This document shows positions 1 to 6,747 of a DNA stretch of 9,846 bases, piece by piece. Source of the stretch: an uncultured Haemophilus sp. (GTDB taxonomy: Bacteria; Pseudomonadota; Gammaproteobacteria; Enterobacterales; Pasteurellaceae); assembly GCF_905207935.1 (NCBI RefSeq), contig NZ_CAJLNI010000072.1, positions 1 through 9,846 on the forward strand. Direction: 5' to 3'. The stretch's first letter is position 1. Each line of letters begins with the position of its first letter. The notes beneath the pieces are model-generated. The model was given only the letters and a program-made list of their open reading frames with translations, was not told the DNA's origin and did no database searches. The position numbers and the translations under genes were made by a program.

Positions 1-2
1 CC

Positions 3-629
3 GCCAAATCGCTATGGTCAGTCGAAGGTAAAACCATGTCGATGCTCTTATTTGCTTTGGCAATACTGGGCATTGGAGATGGCTTGATTGTGCTCGCTAA
101 TTTGGGTTCTTCACCTTGGACCGTACTTTCTCAAGGCGTGGCATTACAAGCTGGAGTTAGTATTGGTTGGGCATCATTCGGTATTAGCTGTTTGGTGATG
201 TTGGCTTGGATTCCCCTTAGGTTAAGATTTGGGCTTGGCACGATTTTGAATATTATCGTGATTGCTTTTTTTCTGGGTTTAACCGTGAAAATTATACCTG
301 AACCAACCGCACTTTTGAGTCGAATCTTATTCGGCGGAATTGGGCTTTTGCTTTATGGGCTTGGAACAGCATTATATTTAACCTGTCATCAAGGCGCTGG
401 CCCGCGGGATGGATTAATGGTGGGGTTTTGCCAACGCCTTCATTTAAAAGTAGGCATTGTGAGAACAAGCCTTGAAGTGTCGGTTTGTGTGTTGGGTTAT
501 CTTCTCGGCGGCACAGTCGGAATCGGTACCGTTGTTTTTGCCGCCGCAATAGGTTGGATTGTACAGTTATGCTTAAACTCAATTGCTCGCTTGCCACATC
601 TTCCGCACGAAGGGGATAATCTCAATTAA
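3..629 (+). CDS. YczE/YitT-like integral membrane protein, 5' end probably outside the window
   Basis: Hydrophobic membrane protein of unknown function. The N-terminal part, a membrane segment followed by NLGSSPWTVLSQG, matches the pattern seen in YczE-family proteins (an A-x-LG-x-x-PW turn after the first helix). About five hydrophobic segments follow, with a GAGPRDGLM turn between two of them. The frame is open from position 3 up to the ATG at 36, so the gene probably starts upstream. The ATG at 36 does have a GAAGG seven bases before it and could be the true start, giving 197 residues. Its last 51 bp overlap the convergent heptosyltransferase gene. A USS sits in frame at 306-314 and encodes Thr-Ala-Leu. 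Family assignment is by motif recognition only; transport or regulatory roles proposed for relatives are not demonstrated here. Confidence 0.82.
   Translation, partial: AKSLWSVEGKTMSMLLFALAILGIGDGLIVLANLGSSPWTVLSQGVALQAGVSIGWASFGISCLVMLAWIPLRLRFGLGTILNIIVIAFFLGLTVKIIPEPTALLSRILFGGIGLLLYGLGTALYLTCHQGAGPRDGLMVGFCQRLHLKVGIVRTSLEVSVCVLGYLLGGTVGIGTVVFAAAIGWIVQLCLNSIARLPHLPHEGDNLN
306..314 (-). repeat. DNA uptake signal sequence (USS), perfect core
   Basis: ACCGCACTT, the reverse complement of AAGTGCGGT. It lies inside the YczE-like gene, where it is read in frame as Thr-Ala-Leu. The A/T-rich flank is weaker than at the other copies. Confidence 0.9.
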
Positions 630-1607
630 GGCATCATCAATCGAAATTAAGCCTAAATTAATTTCCTCTTTGCCTTTTGGCGGGCAGAAAGCAAGATGTT
701 TATCTGCATCATTAATCGGCTTCCAACGACGAGGCTGAGATGAGCGACTATTTGGATAGAATCCGATCGTTGGCACATTGAATGCACTGCTTAAATGCAA
801 TGGTCCAGTAGAGCCCGCAATAAATAAATCCGCACAAGCTAGAGAGTGTGCAAAATCAACCAATCCTTTATTCTTATCGTAAACAACCACATTTTGGTTA
901 TCGATTTTTGCCGCTAACTCATGGGCTTTTTCACTTTCACCAGGTCCTGCCGTTAAGATAATCTGACAGTCAAATTCGTTTAATAAACCTTGTATCAATT
1001 GAGCATATTGTGTCAACGAGAGACTTGTTGCTGAACCACCTGTTCCGCTATGCACAAAGACCCATTTTTTATCTGCAGATAAACCGAATTGTTTTTGAAG
1101 AAAAACACGTTGATTTTTAACCGCACTTTCAGGAAATGAAAGGTAAGGTGGTTTGGGTTCCACAATCGGCATGTTGTGTTTCTTTAAGAACGCCCGAGCC
1201 AGATCTTGATTGTACTCGGCTTCCGATTTTTCTGAACGTGAACGGCGTTGTGTTAAACGATGGTTATAAAGGATTTGTACCCATTTTGTTGCGGGCGCAA
1301 GACGATAAGGAATCCCACTTTTCCAGGCTAATTTACCGTTATGGGTATTGGAAAAGAAGCTAATCATGCCATCAAATTGCTGCTCTTTGATTTCTTTAAC
1401 AAGACGATTGAAATCCGCTTTGTCGTTCTTGGCACTATCAATGATGACATCATCTAAATAGGGGCAAATTTGAGCCAATGGGGCTGTATAAGCTGGCACA
1501 AGTGCGGTCAGTTTTAGCTCGGGATTTGAGGCTTTCAACATCGCAAAAGCCGGAAACGCCTGAACAAAATCACCCAGTTTATCGTTACGAATGACTAAAA
1601 TTTTCAT
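579..1607 (-). CDS. orfH: GT9 family LPS heptosyltransferase, probable heptosyltransferase III (OrfH-like)
   Basis: Cytoplasmic/inner-membrane-associated glycosyltransferase of family GT9, expected to move heptose from ADP-heptose onto the lipooligosaccharide inner core. Visible features of the 342-residue protein: the N-terminal Rossmann strand MKILVIRNDKLGD with the GT9 Asp at residue 13, the VHSGTGG segment near 185-191, and the C-terminal nucleotide-binding GSTGPLHLSSAFNVPTIGFY segment at 265-284. In H. influenzae the gene next to fba is, as I recall, orfH (heptosyltransferase III), and that position supports the symbol. The ATG shares one base with the stop of the upstream gene (TAATG) and has AGAAGG seven bases before it, so translation is probably coupled. 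Acceptor and sugar specificity are inferred. The 3' end overlaps the convergent membrane protein gene. Two USS copies lie inside. Confidence 0.88.
   Translation of the reverse strand: MKILVIRNDKLGDFVQAFPAFAMLKASNPELKLTALVPAYTAPLAQICPYLDDVIIDSAKNDKADFNRLVKEIKEQQFDGMISFFSNTHNGKLAWKSGIPYRLAPATKWVQILYNHRLTQRRSRSEKSEAEYNQDLARAFLKKHNMPIVEPKPPYLSFPESAVKNQRVFLQKQFGLSADKKWVFVHSGTGGSATSLSLTQYAQLIQGLLNEFDCQIILTAGPGESEKAHELAAKIDNQNVVVYDKNKGLVDFAHSLACADLFIAGSTGPLHLSSAFNVPTIGFYPNSRSSQPRRWKPINDADKHLAFCPPKGKEEINLGLISIDDALIEIIPFVRKMWQASN
1120..1128 (-). repeat. DNA uptake signal sequence (USS), perfect core
   Basis: ACCGCACTT inside the heptosyltransferase gene. In the gene's own sense it reads AAGTGCGGT followed by TAAAAATC, a good extended USS, and encodes Ser-Ala-Val-Lys-Asn. 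Confidence 0.92.
1500..1508 (+). repeat. DNA uptake signal sequence (USS), perfect core
   Basis: AAGTGCGGT followed by CAGTTTTAG. It lies antisense in the heptosyltransferase gene, where the complementary strand encodes Thr-Ala-Leu. Confidence 0.9.
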
Positions 1608-2851
1608 TATTCCGCCTTCTGATGTGTTCGTATTGCAGCATAAAACACAATCGTTAAGAAAAAGTAAAAAATAGTACCTGAATTATGTACCAAGAAACCT
1701 TGGCTTAAGCCATAAATCATCACAGATAAAATATGGGCAACACCTAACGTTGCAATCAGCTTAACCTCATCGTTCGTGGTGTTTAGCTTTTTCATAAAGG
1801 TACGCAGAGGAATAAATAAAACAGCAAGCAAGGCGAGTAATCCGACGATTCCTCGTTTGGAGAGGTCATCTAAATATTGGTTATGAGCATGTGTAAATTG
1901 TCCAATGTTACCTGTAGCAATTTTTTCTTCTGTTTCTTGCTTACGTTTTTCTGTTGCACCTTGAATACCCCAACCAAATAAAGGTTTTTCTTTTGCCATT
2001 GCAATTGCGCTTTTCCACATTTCAAAACGAGCACCTAGAGAGGTGTTACCATTATTTTTATCTAGATAAAGCTGGATATCTTTTTGAGCAACATTAATTC
2101 GTTCCATAATGCGGTTATTGGGCATTTGACTAATACCAATGCTCGCGACCACAATAATCCCAAAGAAAGTCAGGAAAAAACGTTTTGAAAGAGAATGACG
2201 ATAAATATAAAGAATAACGACAAGCAAGACAGGCAATGCAACCCATCCACCTCGAGCGGTAGAAAGCAAACTTCCTACGATGCCACATAAACCACCAATA
2301 ACACTAAGAGTGGTTAACTTTACGTCTTTTTTATGATGGGCATAGAGGGCAATAATTAGGTTAAAAATACCTAATGACATAGAAATATCACCACCTTGAA
2401 TATGCATAATTCGAGGATTTTGCTCTGGGCGTAGATTCAAGATAAATTTATCATAAAGTGCTACGCAAAGGGAAATAATACTACCAAGCGGAATAGAGTA
2501 ACTCAAAACGCAAGTTTTGATAGGGTATTTTAATAATAAAAGTAAAACAGGAACAAAGAAAACGACTCGGCTTGCAGTATCAAGATCGCGCATTTTCCCC
2601 CCGTTAATGCAGAGGGAAAGTACAAATGTAAGAAAATAAAAAAGGTAGCTATAAATTAACCATTTATCAACTTTCGATAAGTTTAAAAGTGGTTTCTTGA
2701 TTAAAGCATAAACGCCATAACCTAAACCGATTAACATCAGTAGAGCAGGTGCAGCATTATATCCCCCCTTGACAATAAATATCGAAAGGAAGAAAAGCGT
2801 TACTGCAAAGTTTATTAGGGTAACTAACCAATTTTGTTTTGTTATTTGCAT
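1607..2851 (-). CDS. O-antigen ligase / polymerase-like (WaaL/Wzy_C family) membrane protein
   Basis: Polytopic inner-membrane protein of 414 residues with roughly ten to twelve hydrophobic segments. WaaL proteins join undecaprenyl-linked glycan to lipid A-core on the periplasmic side; Wzy proteins polymerise repeat units. Family marks visible here: STARGGW at 197-203 with Arg200, then the large extracytoplasmic loop of about residues 241-333 containing SLGARFEMWKSA (271-282), KPLFGWG (289-295) and HAHNQYLDDL (321-330), where the His/Asn cluster matches the conserved loop histidine of ligases. Ligase and polymerase cannot be separated by motif. It lies just upstream of the heptosyltransferase (TAATG junction), which favours a role in LPS/LOS glycan assembly. 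The start has only a weak Shine-Dalgarno (GAG about nine bases upstream), and transcription must begin after the fba terminator or come from read-through. Confidence 0.85.
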   Translation of the reverse strand: MQITKQNWLVTLINFAVTLFFLSIFIVKGGYNAAPALLMLIGLGYGVYALIKKPLLNLSKVDKWLIYSYLFYFLTFVLSLCINGGKMRDLDTASRVVFFVPVLLLLLKYPIKTCVLSYSIPLGSIISLCVALYDKFILNLRPEQNPRIMHIQGGDISMSLGIFNLIIALYAHHKKDVKLTTLSVIGGLCGIVGSLLSTARGGWVALPVLLVVILYIYRHSLSKRFFLTFFGIIVVASIGISQMPNNRIMERINVAQKDIQLYLDKNNGNTSLGARFEMWKSAIAMAKEKPLFGWGIQGATEKRKQETEEKIATGNIGQFTHAHNQYLDDLSKRGIVGLLALLAVLFIPLRTFMKKLNTTNDEVKLIATLGVAHILSVMIYGLSQGFLVHNSGTIFYFFLTIVFYAAIRTHQKAE

Positions 2852-2877
2852 AGATTATGCTCGATATTTAGGTTATG

Positions 2878-2908
2878 TAAAATAAAAAACCGCACTAGAA
2901 AGTGCGGT
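2878..2908 (-). terminator. USS-containing intrinsic terminator downstream of fba
   Basis: An 8-bp perfect stem, ACCGCACT (2889-2896) and AGTGCGGT (2901-2908), encloses a 4-base loop. Read on the minus strand it is followed by TTTTT, A, TTTT, a classic rho-independent terminator for the pgk-fba transcript. It lies 25 bases after the fba stop and just before the ligase-like gene. Confidence 0.85.
2900..2908 (+). repeat. DNA uptake signal sequence (USS) in a terminator stem
   Basis: AAGTGCGGT followed by CTTATTTTAG, a good extended USS. It pairs with an 8-base inverted copy at 2889-2896 to make the fba terminator stem. Inverted USS pairs as terminators are well known in Haemophilus. Confidence 0.9.
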
Positions 2909-2932
2909 CTTATTTTAGTCTATTTTTATGGA

Positions 2933-4012
<1,080 letters not shown>

Positions 4013-4033
4013 AGTTGTGTTTCCTTTTGTTTT

Positions 4034-4050
4034 GGAGGATTTATTCCTCC
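4034..4050 (-). other. Hairpin upstream of fba with SD-like and anti-SD-like arms
   Basis: On the minus strand GGAGGA (4050-4045), five loop bases, then TCCTCC (4039-4034): a 6-bp perfect stem ending about 21 bases before the fba start codon and just upstream of its AAAGGA ribosome site. No U-tract follows, so it is not an intrinsic terminator. One arm resembles a perfect Shine-Dalgarno with no start codon at a suitable distance; the other resembles the 16S anti-SD core. Confidence 0.6.
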
Positions 4051-4068
4051 GTTTGAAGAATCAATATT

Positions 4069-4096
4069 TATCCCCTCTATGAGAGTAGAGGGGATA
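4069..4096 (-). other. Strong pgk-fba intergenic hairpin without U-tract
   Basis: An 11-bp perfect inverted repeat, TATCCCCTCTA (4069-4079) and TAGAGGGGATA (4086-4096), with a 6-base loop, 12 bases after the pgk stop. On the minus strand it is followed by AATATTG rather than a run of T, so it is better explained as an mRNA-stabilising or processing element than as a terminator. That role is inference; the repeat itself is directly visible. Confidence 0.75.
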
Positions 4097-4108
4097 GAAG
4101 CCATTCAA

Positions 4109-5269
4109 TTAACCGTTCGCACGTTTTTCAAGAATTTCTACTGCAGGTAATACTTTACCTTCAACGAATTCTAAGAATGCACCGCCACCGGTAGAGATGT
4201 AAGAGATTTTATCTGCAATACCGAATAAATCGATAGCTGCTAAAGTATCACCGCCCCCTGCGATAGAGAATGCATCGCTGTTTGCAATCGCGTGAGAAAT
4301 GATTTCAGTACCTTTACGGAAGTTAGGGAACTCAAACACACCAACTGGACCATTCCATAAAACAGTTTTTGCATTTTTGATGATTTCAGCTAATTGTTCT
4401 GCAGATTTATCACCGATATCGAAGATAGATTCATCATCTTTCACTTCGGTTACTAATTTTTCTGTTGCAGGAGCAGTTTCAGAGAATTCAGTACCAACAC
4501 GTACATCAACTGGAACTGGAATATCAGTGCTTGCTGCTAATTCTTTTGCTACAGGGATTAAATCTGCTTCATATAACGATTTACCCACATTGTGGCCAGC
4601 TGCCGCGATGAAAGTATTTGCAATACCACCACCTACGATAATTTGGTCAGCAATTTTTGAAAGAGAGTTTAATACTTCTAATTTAGTGGAAACTTTAGAA
4701 CCGCCTACGATCGCAACCATCGGACGAGCAGGTTCTTTTAATGCTTTACCTAATGCATCTAATTCTGCTGCAAGCAATGGACCTGCACAAGCTACTGGTG
4801 CAAATTCCGCTACGCCGTAAGTTGACGCTTGTGCACGGTGAGCTGTACCGAATGCATCCATTACGAAAACATCGCAAAGTGCGGCATATTTTTTACCTAA
4901 TTCAGGATCGTTTTTCTTCTCACCTTTGTTTACACGTACGTTTTCTAAAACAACGATTTCGCCTTCTTTAACATCCACACCGTTTAAGTAGTCTTGTACT
5001 AAACGCACATTGAAACCTGCGTCTTTTAAGTAATCAACAACCGGTTGTAAAGAGTCTTCAGGTTTGAATTCCCCTTCAGTTGGACGACCTAAGTGAGAGG
5101 TAACCATCACTTTTGCGCCTTTCTCTAAAGCCAGTTTTAACGTCGGGATAGTCGCACGAATACGCGCATCAGATGTCACTTTGCCATCTTTTACCGGTAC
5201 GTTTAAGTCCGCGCGAATAAATACACGTTTACCTTTTAAATCTAAGTCGGTCATTTTGATTACTGACAT
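4109..5269 (-). CDS. pgk: Phosphoglycerate kinase
   Basis: Cytoplasmic glycolytic enzyme that transfers the phosphate of 1,3-bisphosphoglycerate to ADP. The 386 residues match bacterial Pgk. Visible: the N-domain signature KGKRVFIRADLNVP (residues 12-25) with the substrate Arg and Asp-x-Asn, TSHLGRP (57-63), the nucleotide-domain GGGIANTF segment, NGPVGVFE, and the C-terminal GGGDTLAA phosphate loop. AGAGGA lies six bases before the ATG. Its own promoter with a perfect TATAAT sits at 5308-5336. fba follows in the same direction; the pgk-fba order is the usual one in gamma-proteobacteria, but no epd gene precedes it here. The gene upstream on the same strand is an unrelated RNase. A one-mismatch USS lies at 4877-4885. 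Confidence 0.98.
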   Translation of the reverse strand: MSVIKMTDLDLKGKRVFIRADLNVPVKDGKVTSDARIRATIPTLKLALEKGAKVMVTSHLGRPTEGEFKPEDSLQPVVDYLKDAGFNVRLVQDYLNGVDVKEGEIVVLENVRVNKGEKKNDPELGKKYAALCDVFVMDAFGTAHRAQASTYGVAEFAPVACAGPLLAAELDALGKALKEPARPMVAIVGGSKVSTKLEVLNSLSKIADQIIVGGGIANTFIAAAGHNVGKSLYEADLIPVAKELAASTDIPVPVDVRVGTEFSETAPATEKLVTEVKDDESIFDIGDKSAEQLAEIIKNAKTVLWNGPVGVFEFPNFRKGTEIISHAIANSDAFSIAGGGDTLAAIDLFGIADKISYISTGGGAFLEFVEGKVLPAVEILEKRANG

Positions 5270-5275
5270 AAGCTT

Positions 5276-5281
5276 TCCTCT
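5276..5281 (-). promoter_or_regulatory. pgk ribosome binding site
   Basis: AGAGGA on the minus strand, six bases before the pgk ATG. It confirms the chosen start. Confidence 0.8.
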
Positions 5282-5307
5282 TGGGTTAGTTAAAATTAAA
5301 CGGGGAC

Positions 5308-5336
5308 ATTATACCTAGTTCTTACTAGGTTGTAAC
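5308..5336 (-). promoter_or_regulatory. pgk promoter
   Basis: On the minus strand GTTACA (5336-5331, four of six to the -35 consensus), 17 bases, then a perfect TATAAT (5313-5308). Transcription would begin near 5300, leaving a leader of about 30 bases with the AGAGGA site. This would drive the pgk-fba pair. Confidence 0.7.
5313..5330. promoter_or_regulatory. Perfect dyad in the pgk promoter spacer, candidate operator
   Basis: ACCTAGT, four bases, ACTAGGT: a perfect 7+7 inverted repeat of 18 bp that fills the spacer between the -35 and -10 of the pgk promoter and shares a base with the -10. Palindromes with ACCT/AGGT ends placed between -35 and -10 are typical of MerR-family operators, but those promoters usually have 19-20 bp spacers, unlike this one. 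The regulator is unknown. Confidence 0.5.
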
Positions 5337-5350
5337 GATGTAGATCAAAT

Positions 5351-5376
5351 AAAAAAGCGAATTATGCTTATTTTTG
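5351..5376 (-). terminator. Weak candidate terminator at the end of the RNase T2 gene
   Basis: On the minus strand a GCTT/AAGC-type stem that includes the RNase stop codon, with a 7-base loop (GAATTAT region, 5359-5365), is followed by TTTTTT. The stem has a mismatch and few G-C pairs, so termination would be partial and read-through into pgk is possible. Confidence 0.35.
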
Positions 5377-6081
5377 GCAATCGATTACTTCCCACTGGCG
5401 ATTGTAACAAATAAATAGCTCATTATGGCTCGCCCCTAAATAAGCGCCTTTTAATTGCGGATTATGTTGCTTCATCCATTGAAATAATTCTTTACGGCTT
5501 AATTGTTCGTTTGGCAAGGAAAGCGATTCAAATAATGCTTTCTCTTGTTTGAAATAATCTTCCGCTGAATCAAAGGCGCAGCTACCGTGTTTTTCCCATT
5601 CGCCTTGCAACAATTTTGCGCCTGGCGAGATTGAAAGGTAAGGCTCGATCGTTTCAATTGGAAGTGGCGCTAAATCACCCTTACAAAAACGTGGGTGCTC
5701 CGTAACAGAACGTGCATTCGCATTTTGTGGCCATAAGCCATGTACTACCCAGCCAAATTGATTTTTTGTACTACATTGATATTGCGCTGAATCGGGTAAA
5801 TTATTGCCATATTGAGCACGTTGTTTTTCACAGAATGCCGGCGACCAAGATAAGGCCAACATATAATAATCAACAGGGGCATTTTTGTTTTGCCCAATAG
5901 CATCATCACGCATGATGACATCATAATTCCCAAAATCTTTAGTATTTTTGACCGCACTTTGACTTTGCTGTTGTGTGGTTGTTGGGGCTGGTTTGGTGTC
6001 TTTTTTGTGTTCAGTGAAATATTGCCAAATACTAAATGCGGCAAGGGCAATAAGGGAAAGAGTGGAAACCTGTTTTTTCAT
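5368..6081 (-). CDS. rna: Ribonuclease T2 family protein (RNase I-like)
   Basis: Endoribonuclease of the T2 family, which cuts single-stranded RNA with little base preference through 2',3'-cyclic phosphates; bacterial members act in the periplasm. Both family signatures are present: WVVHGLWPQ (111-119) with catalytic His114, and GEWEKHGSC (160-168) with Glu161, Lys164 and His165. Six cysteines (84, 103, 133, 168, 225, 235) suit periplasmic disulfides. Residues 5-22 form one hydrophobic segment after MKK, with no good signal peptidase I site, so it may be an uncleaved anchor. A Lys/Thr/Gln-rich linker of about 45 residues separates it from the catalytic domain. CAGGA lies upstream of the ATG. 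It sits 98 bases upstream of pgk and is divergent from the ferredoxin gene. The symbol is by homology. Confidence 0.92.
   Translation of the reverse strand: MKKQVSTLSLIALAAFSIWQYFTEHKKDTKPAPTTTQQQSQSAVKNTKDFGNYDVIMRDDAIGQNKNAPVDYYMLALSWSPAFCEKQRAQYGNNLPDSAQYQCSTKNQFGWVVHGLWPQNANARSVTEHPRFCKGDLAPLPIETIEPYLSISPGAKLLQGEWEKHGSCAFDSAEDYFKQEKALFESLSLPNEQLSRKELFQWMKQHNPQLKGAYLGASHNELFICYNRQWEVIDCQK
5951..5959 (-). repeat. DNA uptake signal sequence (USS), perfect core
   Basis: In the RNase gene's sense, AAGTGCGGT is followed by CAAAAATACTAAAGATTTTGG, a very good extended USS. It encodes Ser-Ala-Val-Lys-Asn in the low-complexity linker, where sequence constraint is low. Confidence 0.93.
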
Positions 6082-6099
6082 AAAAATCCTGTTTAAATT

Positions 6100-6128
6100 T
6101 TGTCAATTTTGCTTTTGTCGGCTATAAT
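6100..6128 (+). promoter_or_regulatory. Strong sigma-70 promoter for the ferredoxin gene
   Basis: TTGTCA (6100-6105), 17 bases, TATAAT (6123-6128). Transcription should begin near 6135, giving a leader of about 20 bases with AAAGGAA. This is the best promoter match in the window. Confidence 0.85.
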
Positions 6129-6156
6129 TCGCCGCTTTCTCATATAAAGGAATGGT

Positions 6157-6417
6157 ATGGCGTTACTGATCACAAACAAATGCACAAACTGCGATATGTG
6201 CCTCCCCGAATGCCCGAATGAAGCAATTTCAATCGGCGAGGAGATCTATGTGATCGATCCTGTGCTTTGTACGGAATGTGTTGGTCATTATGACACGCCA
6301 ACTTGCCAAAAAGTTTGCCCGATTACCAACTGCATCAAGCCAGATCCTGAGCATCAAGAAAGCGAAGAGCAGCTTTGGGAACGTTTTGTGATGATTCACC
6401 ATTCGGATAAGTTGTAG
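6157..6417 (+). CDS. 2[4Fe-4S] ferredoxin, YfhL / Allochromatium type
   Basis: Small cytoplasmic electron carrier of 86 residues. The first cluster motif is C9-x2-C12-x2-C15-x3-C19-P. The second is C38-x2-C41-x8-C50-x3-C54-P with an extra Cys59. The eight-residue insertion between the second and third cysteines of cluster II, and the acidic C-terminal extension, are typical of the Alvin-type ferredoxins such as E. coli YfhL. AAAGGAA precedes the ATG by about five bases. Its redox partner is not evident from the neighbours: an RNase gene diverges on one side and a small DUF1232-like gene follows 29 bases downstream, probably on the same transcript. A YfhL-like annotation is firm; the physiological role is not known from sequence. 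Confidence 0.93.
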   Translation: MALLITNKCTNCDMCLPECPNEAISIGEEIYVIDPVLCTECVGHYDTPTCQKVCPITNCIKPDPEHQESEEQLWERFVMIHHSDKL

Positions 6418-6446
6418 AATTTACCTGATCTTTTTCTTTTCGTCCA

Positions 6447-6605
6447 ATGACTATGAATAAAACGAAGTTAATTAAAATCGCCATCATTCTGATTTATTTG
6501 TTCAGTCCCATTGATATTTTGCCTGAAGCGGTGCTTGGCCCATTAGGTTTAGTGGATGATGCGGCAGCCATTGCCTTATTAATTCGAATTTTATTGAAAA
6601 AATAA
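6447..6605 (+). CDS. Small DUF1232 (YkvA-like) membrane-associated protein
   Basis: A 52-residue gene: ATG at 6447, TAA at 6603. It contains a compact DUF1232 core: a short basic start (MTMNKTKLIK), a hydrophobic helix, the signature YLFSPIDILPE (17-27), then LGPLGLVDDAAAIALL (30-45) and a basic end. The PxDxxP and GxxDD elements are the family hallmark. Function is unknown; family members are small and thought to be membrane-associated. No clear Shine-Dalgarno is visible before either possible start (6447 or 6453), so expression may depend on translation of the ferredoxin gene ending 29 bases upstream. An in-frame TGA at 6426 bars a longer form. It would be missed by a length cut-off but the motif makes it convincing. 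Confidence 0.8.
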   Translation: MTMNKTKLIKIAIILIYLFSPIDILPEAVLGPLGLVDDAAAIALLIRILLKK

Positions 6606-6622
6606 AAACTTGAATAAAATCA

Positions 6623-6631
6623 ACCGCACTT
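6623..6631 (-). repeat. DNA uptake signal sequence (USS), intergenic
   Basis: ACCGCACTT. On the minus strand AAGTGCGGT is followed by TGATTTTATTCAAGTTTTTA, a near-ideal extended USS, lying between the DUF1232-like gene and the MFS promoter. Confidence 0.93.
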
Positions 6632-6645
6632 TGCTTTTCTTATTC

Positions 6646-6674
6646 TTGCAAAATTCCGTCAATTTCTCTAAACT
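6646..6674 (+). promoter_or_regulatory. Candidate sigma-70 promoter for the MFS gene
   Basis: TTGCAA (6646-6651), 17 bases, TAAACT (6669-6674), each four of six to consensus. Transcription would begin near 6681, leaving a leader of about 67 bases that includes the hairpin at 6716-6731. Confidence 0.5.
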
Positions 6675-6715
6675 ACGCGTCGGAAAATTTCTTTCCTCAT
6701 CATTTCACTTTAAAC

Positions 6716-6731
6716 GCTACCCGTGAGTAGC
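6716..6731 (+). other. Short inverted repeat just before the MFS ribosome site
   Basis: GCTAC, six bases, GTAGC: a perfect 5-bp stem ending four bases before AGGGA (6735-6739). It could be an operator half-site pair or an RNA hairpin near the ribosome site. At 5 bp it may be chance. Confidence 0.35.
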
Positions 6732-6747
6732 AAAAGGGACCTCAATC

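Noticed and set aside
292..597. A 101-codon open frame antisense to the YczE-like gene
   Set aside because: No family features; the + strand gene has a clear membrane pattern and motifs.
2852..2883. Possible promoter TTTACA-N16-CATAAT before the ligase-like gene
   Set aside because: The implied transcription start would fall on or after the ATG, so it fits poorly unless the message is leaderless.
4299..4820. A 173-codon open frame antisense to pgk
   Set aside because: It lies wholly inside a highly conserved enzyme gene, has no ribosome site or recognisable domain, and is explained by the codon bias of pgk.
5745..6050. A 101-codon frame overlapping the RNase gene on the same strand
   Set aside because: The RNase T2 frame has both catalytic signatures; the overlapping frame is low complexity without a motif or start signal.
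6612..6645. Possible terminator GAATAA / TTATTC after the DUF1232-like gene
   Set aside because: Only six A/T-rich pairs around a 22-base loop and no T-run in the right place.
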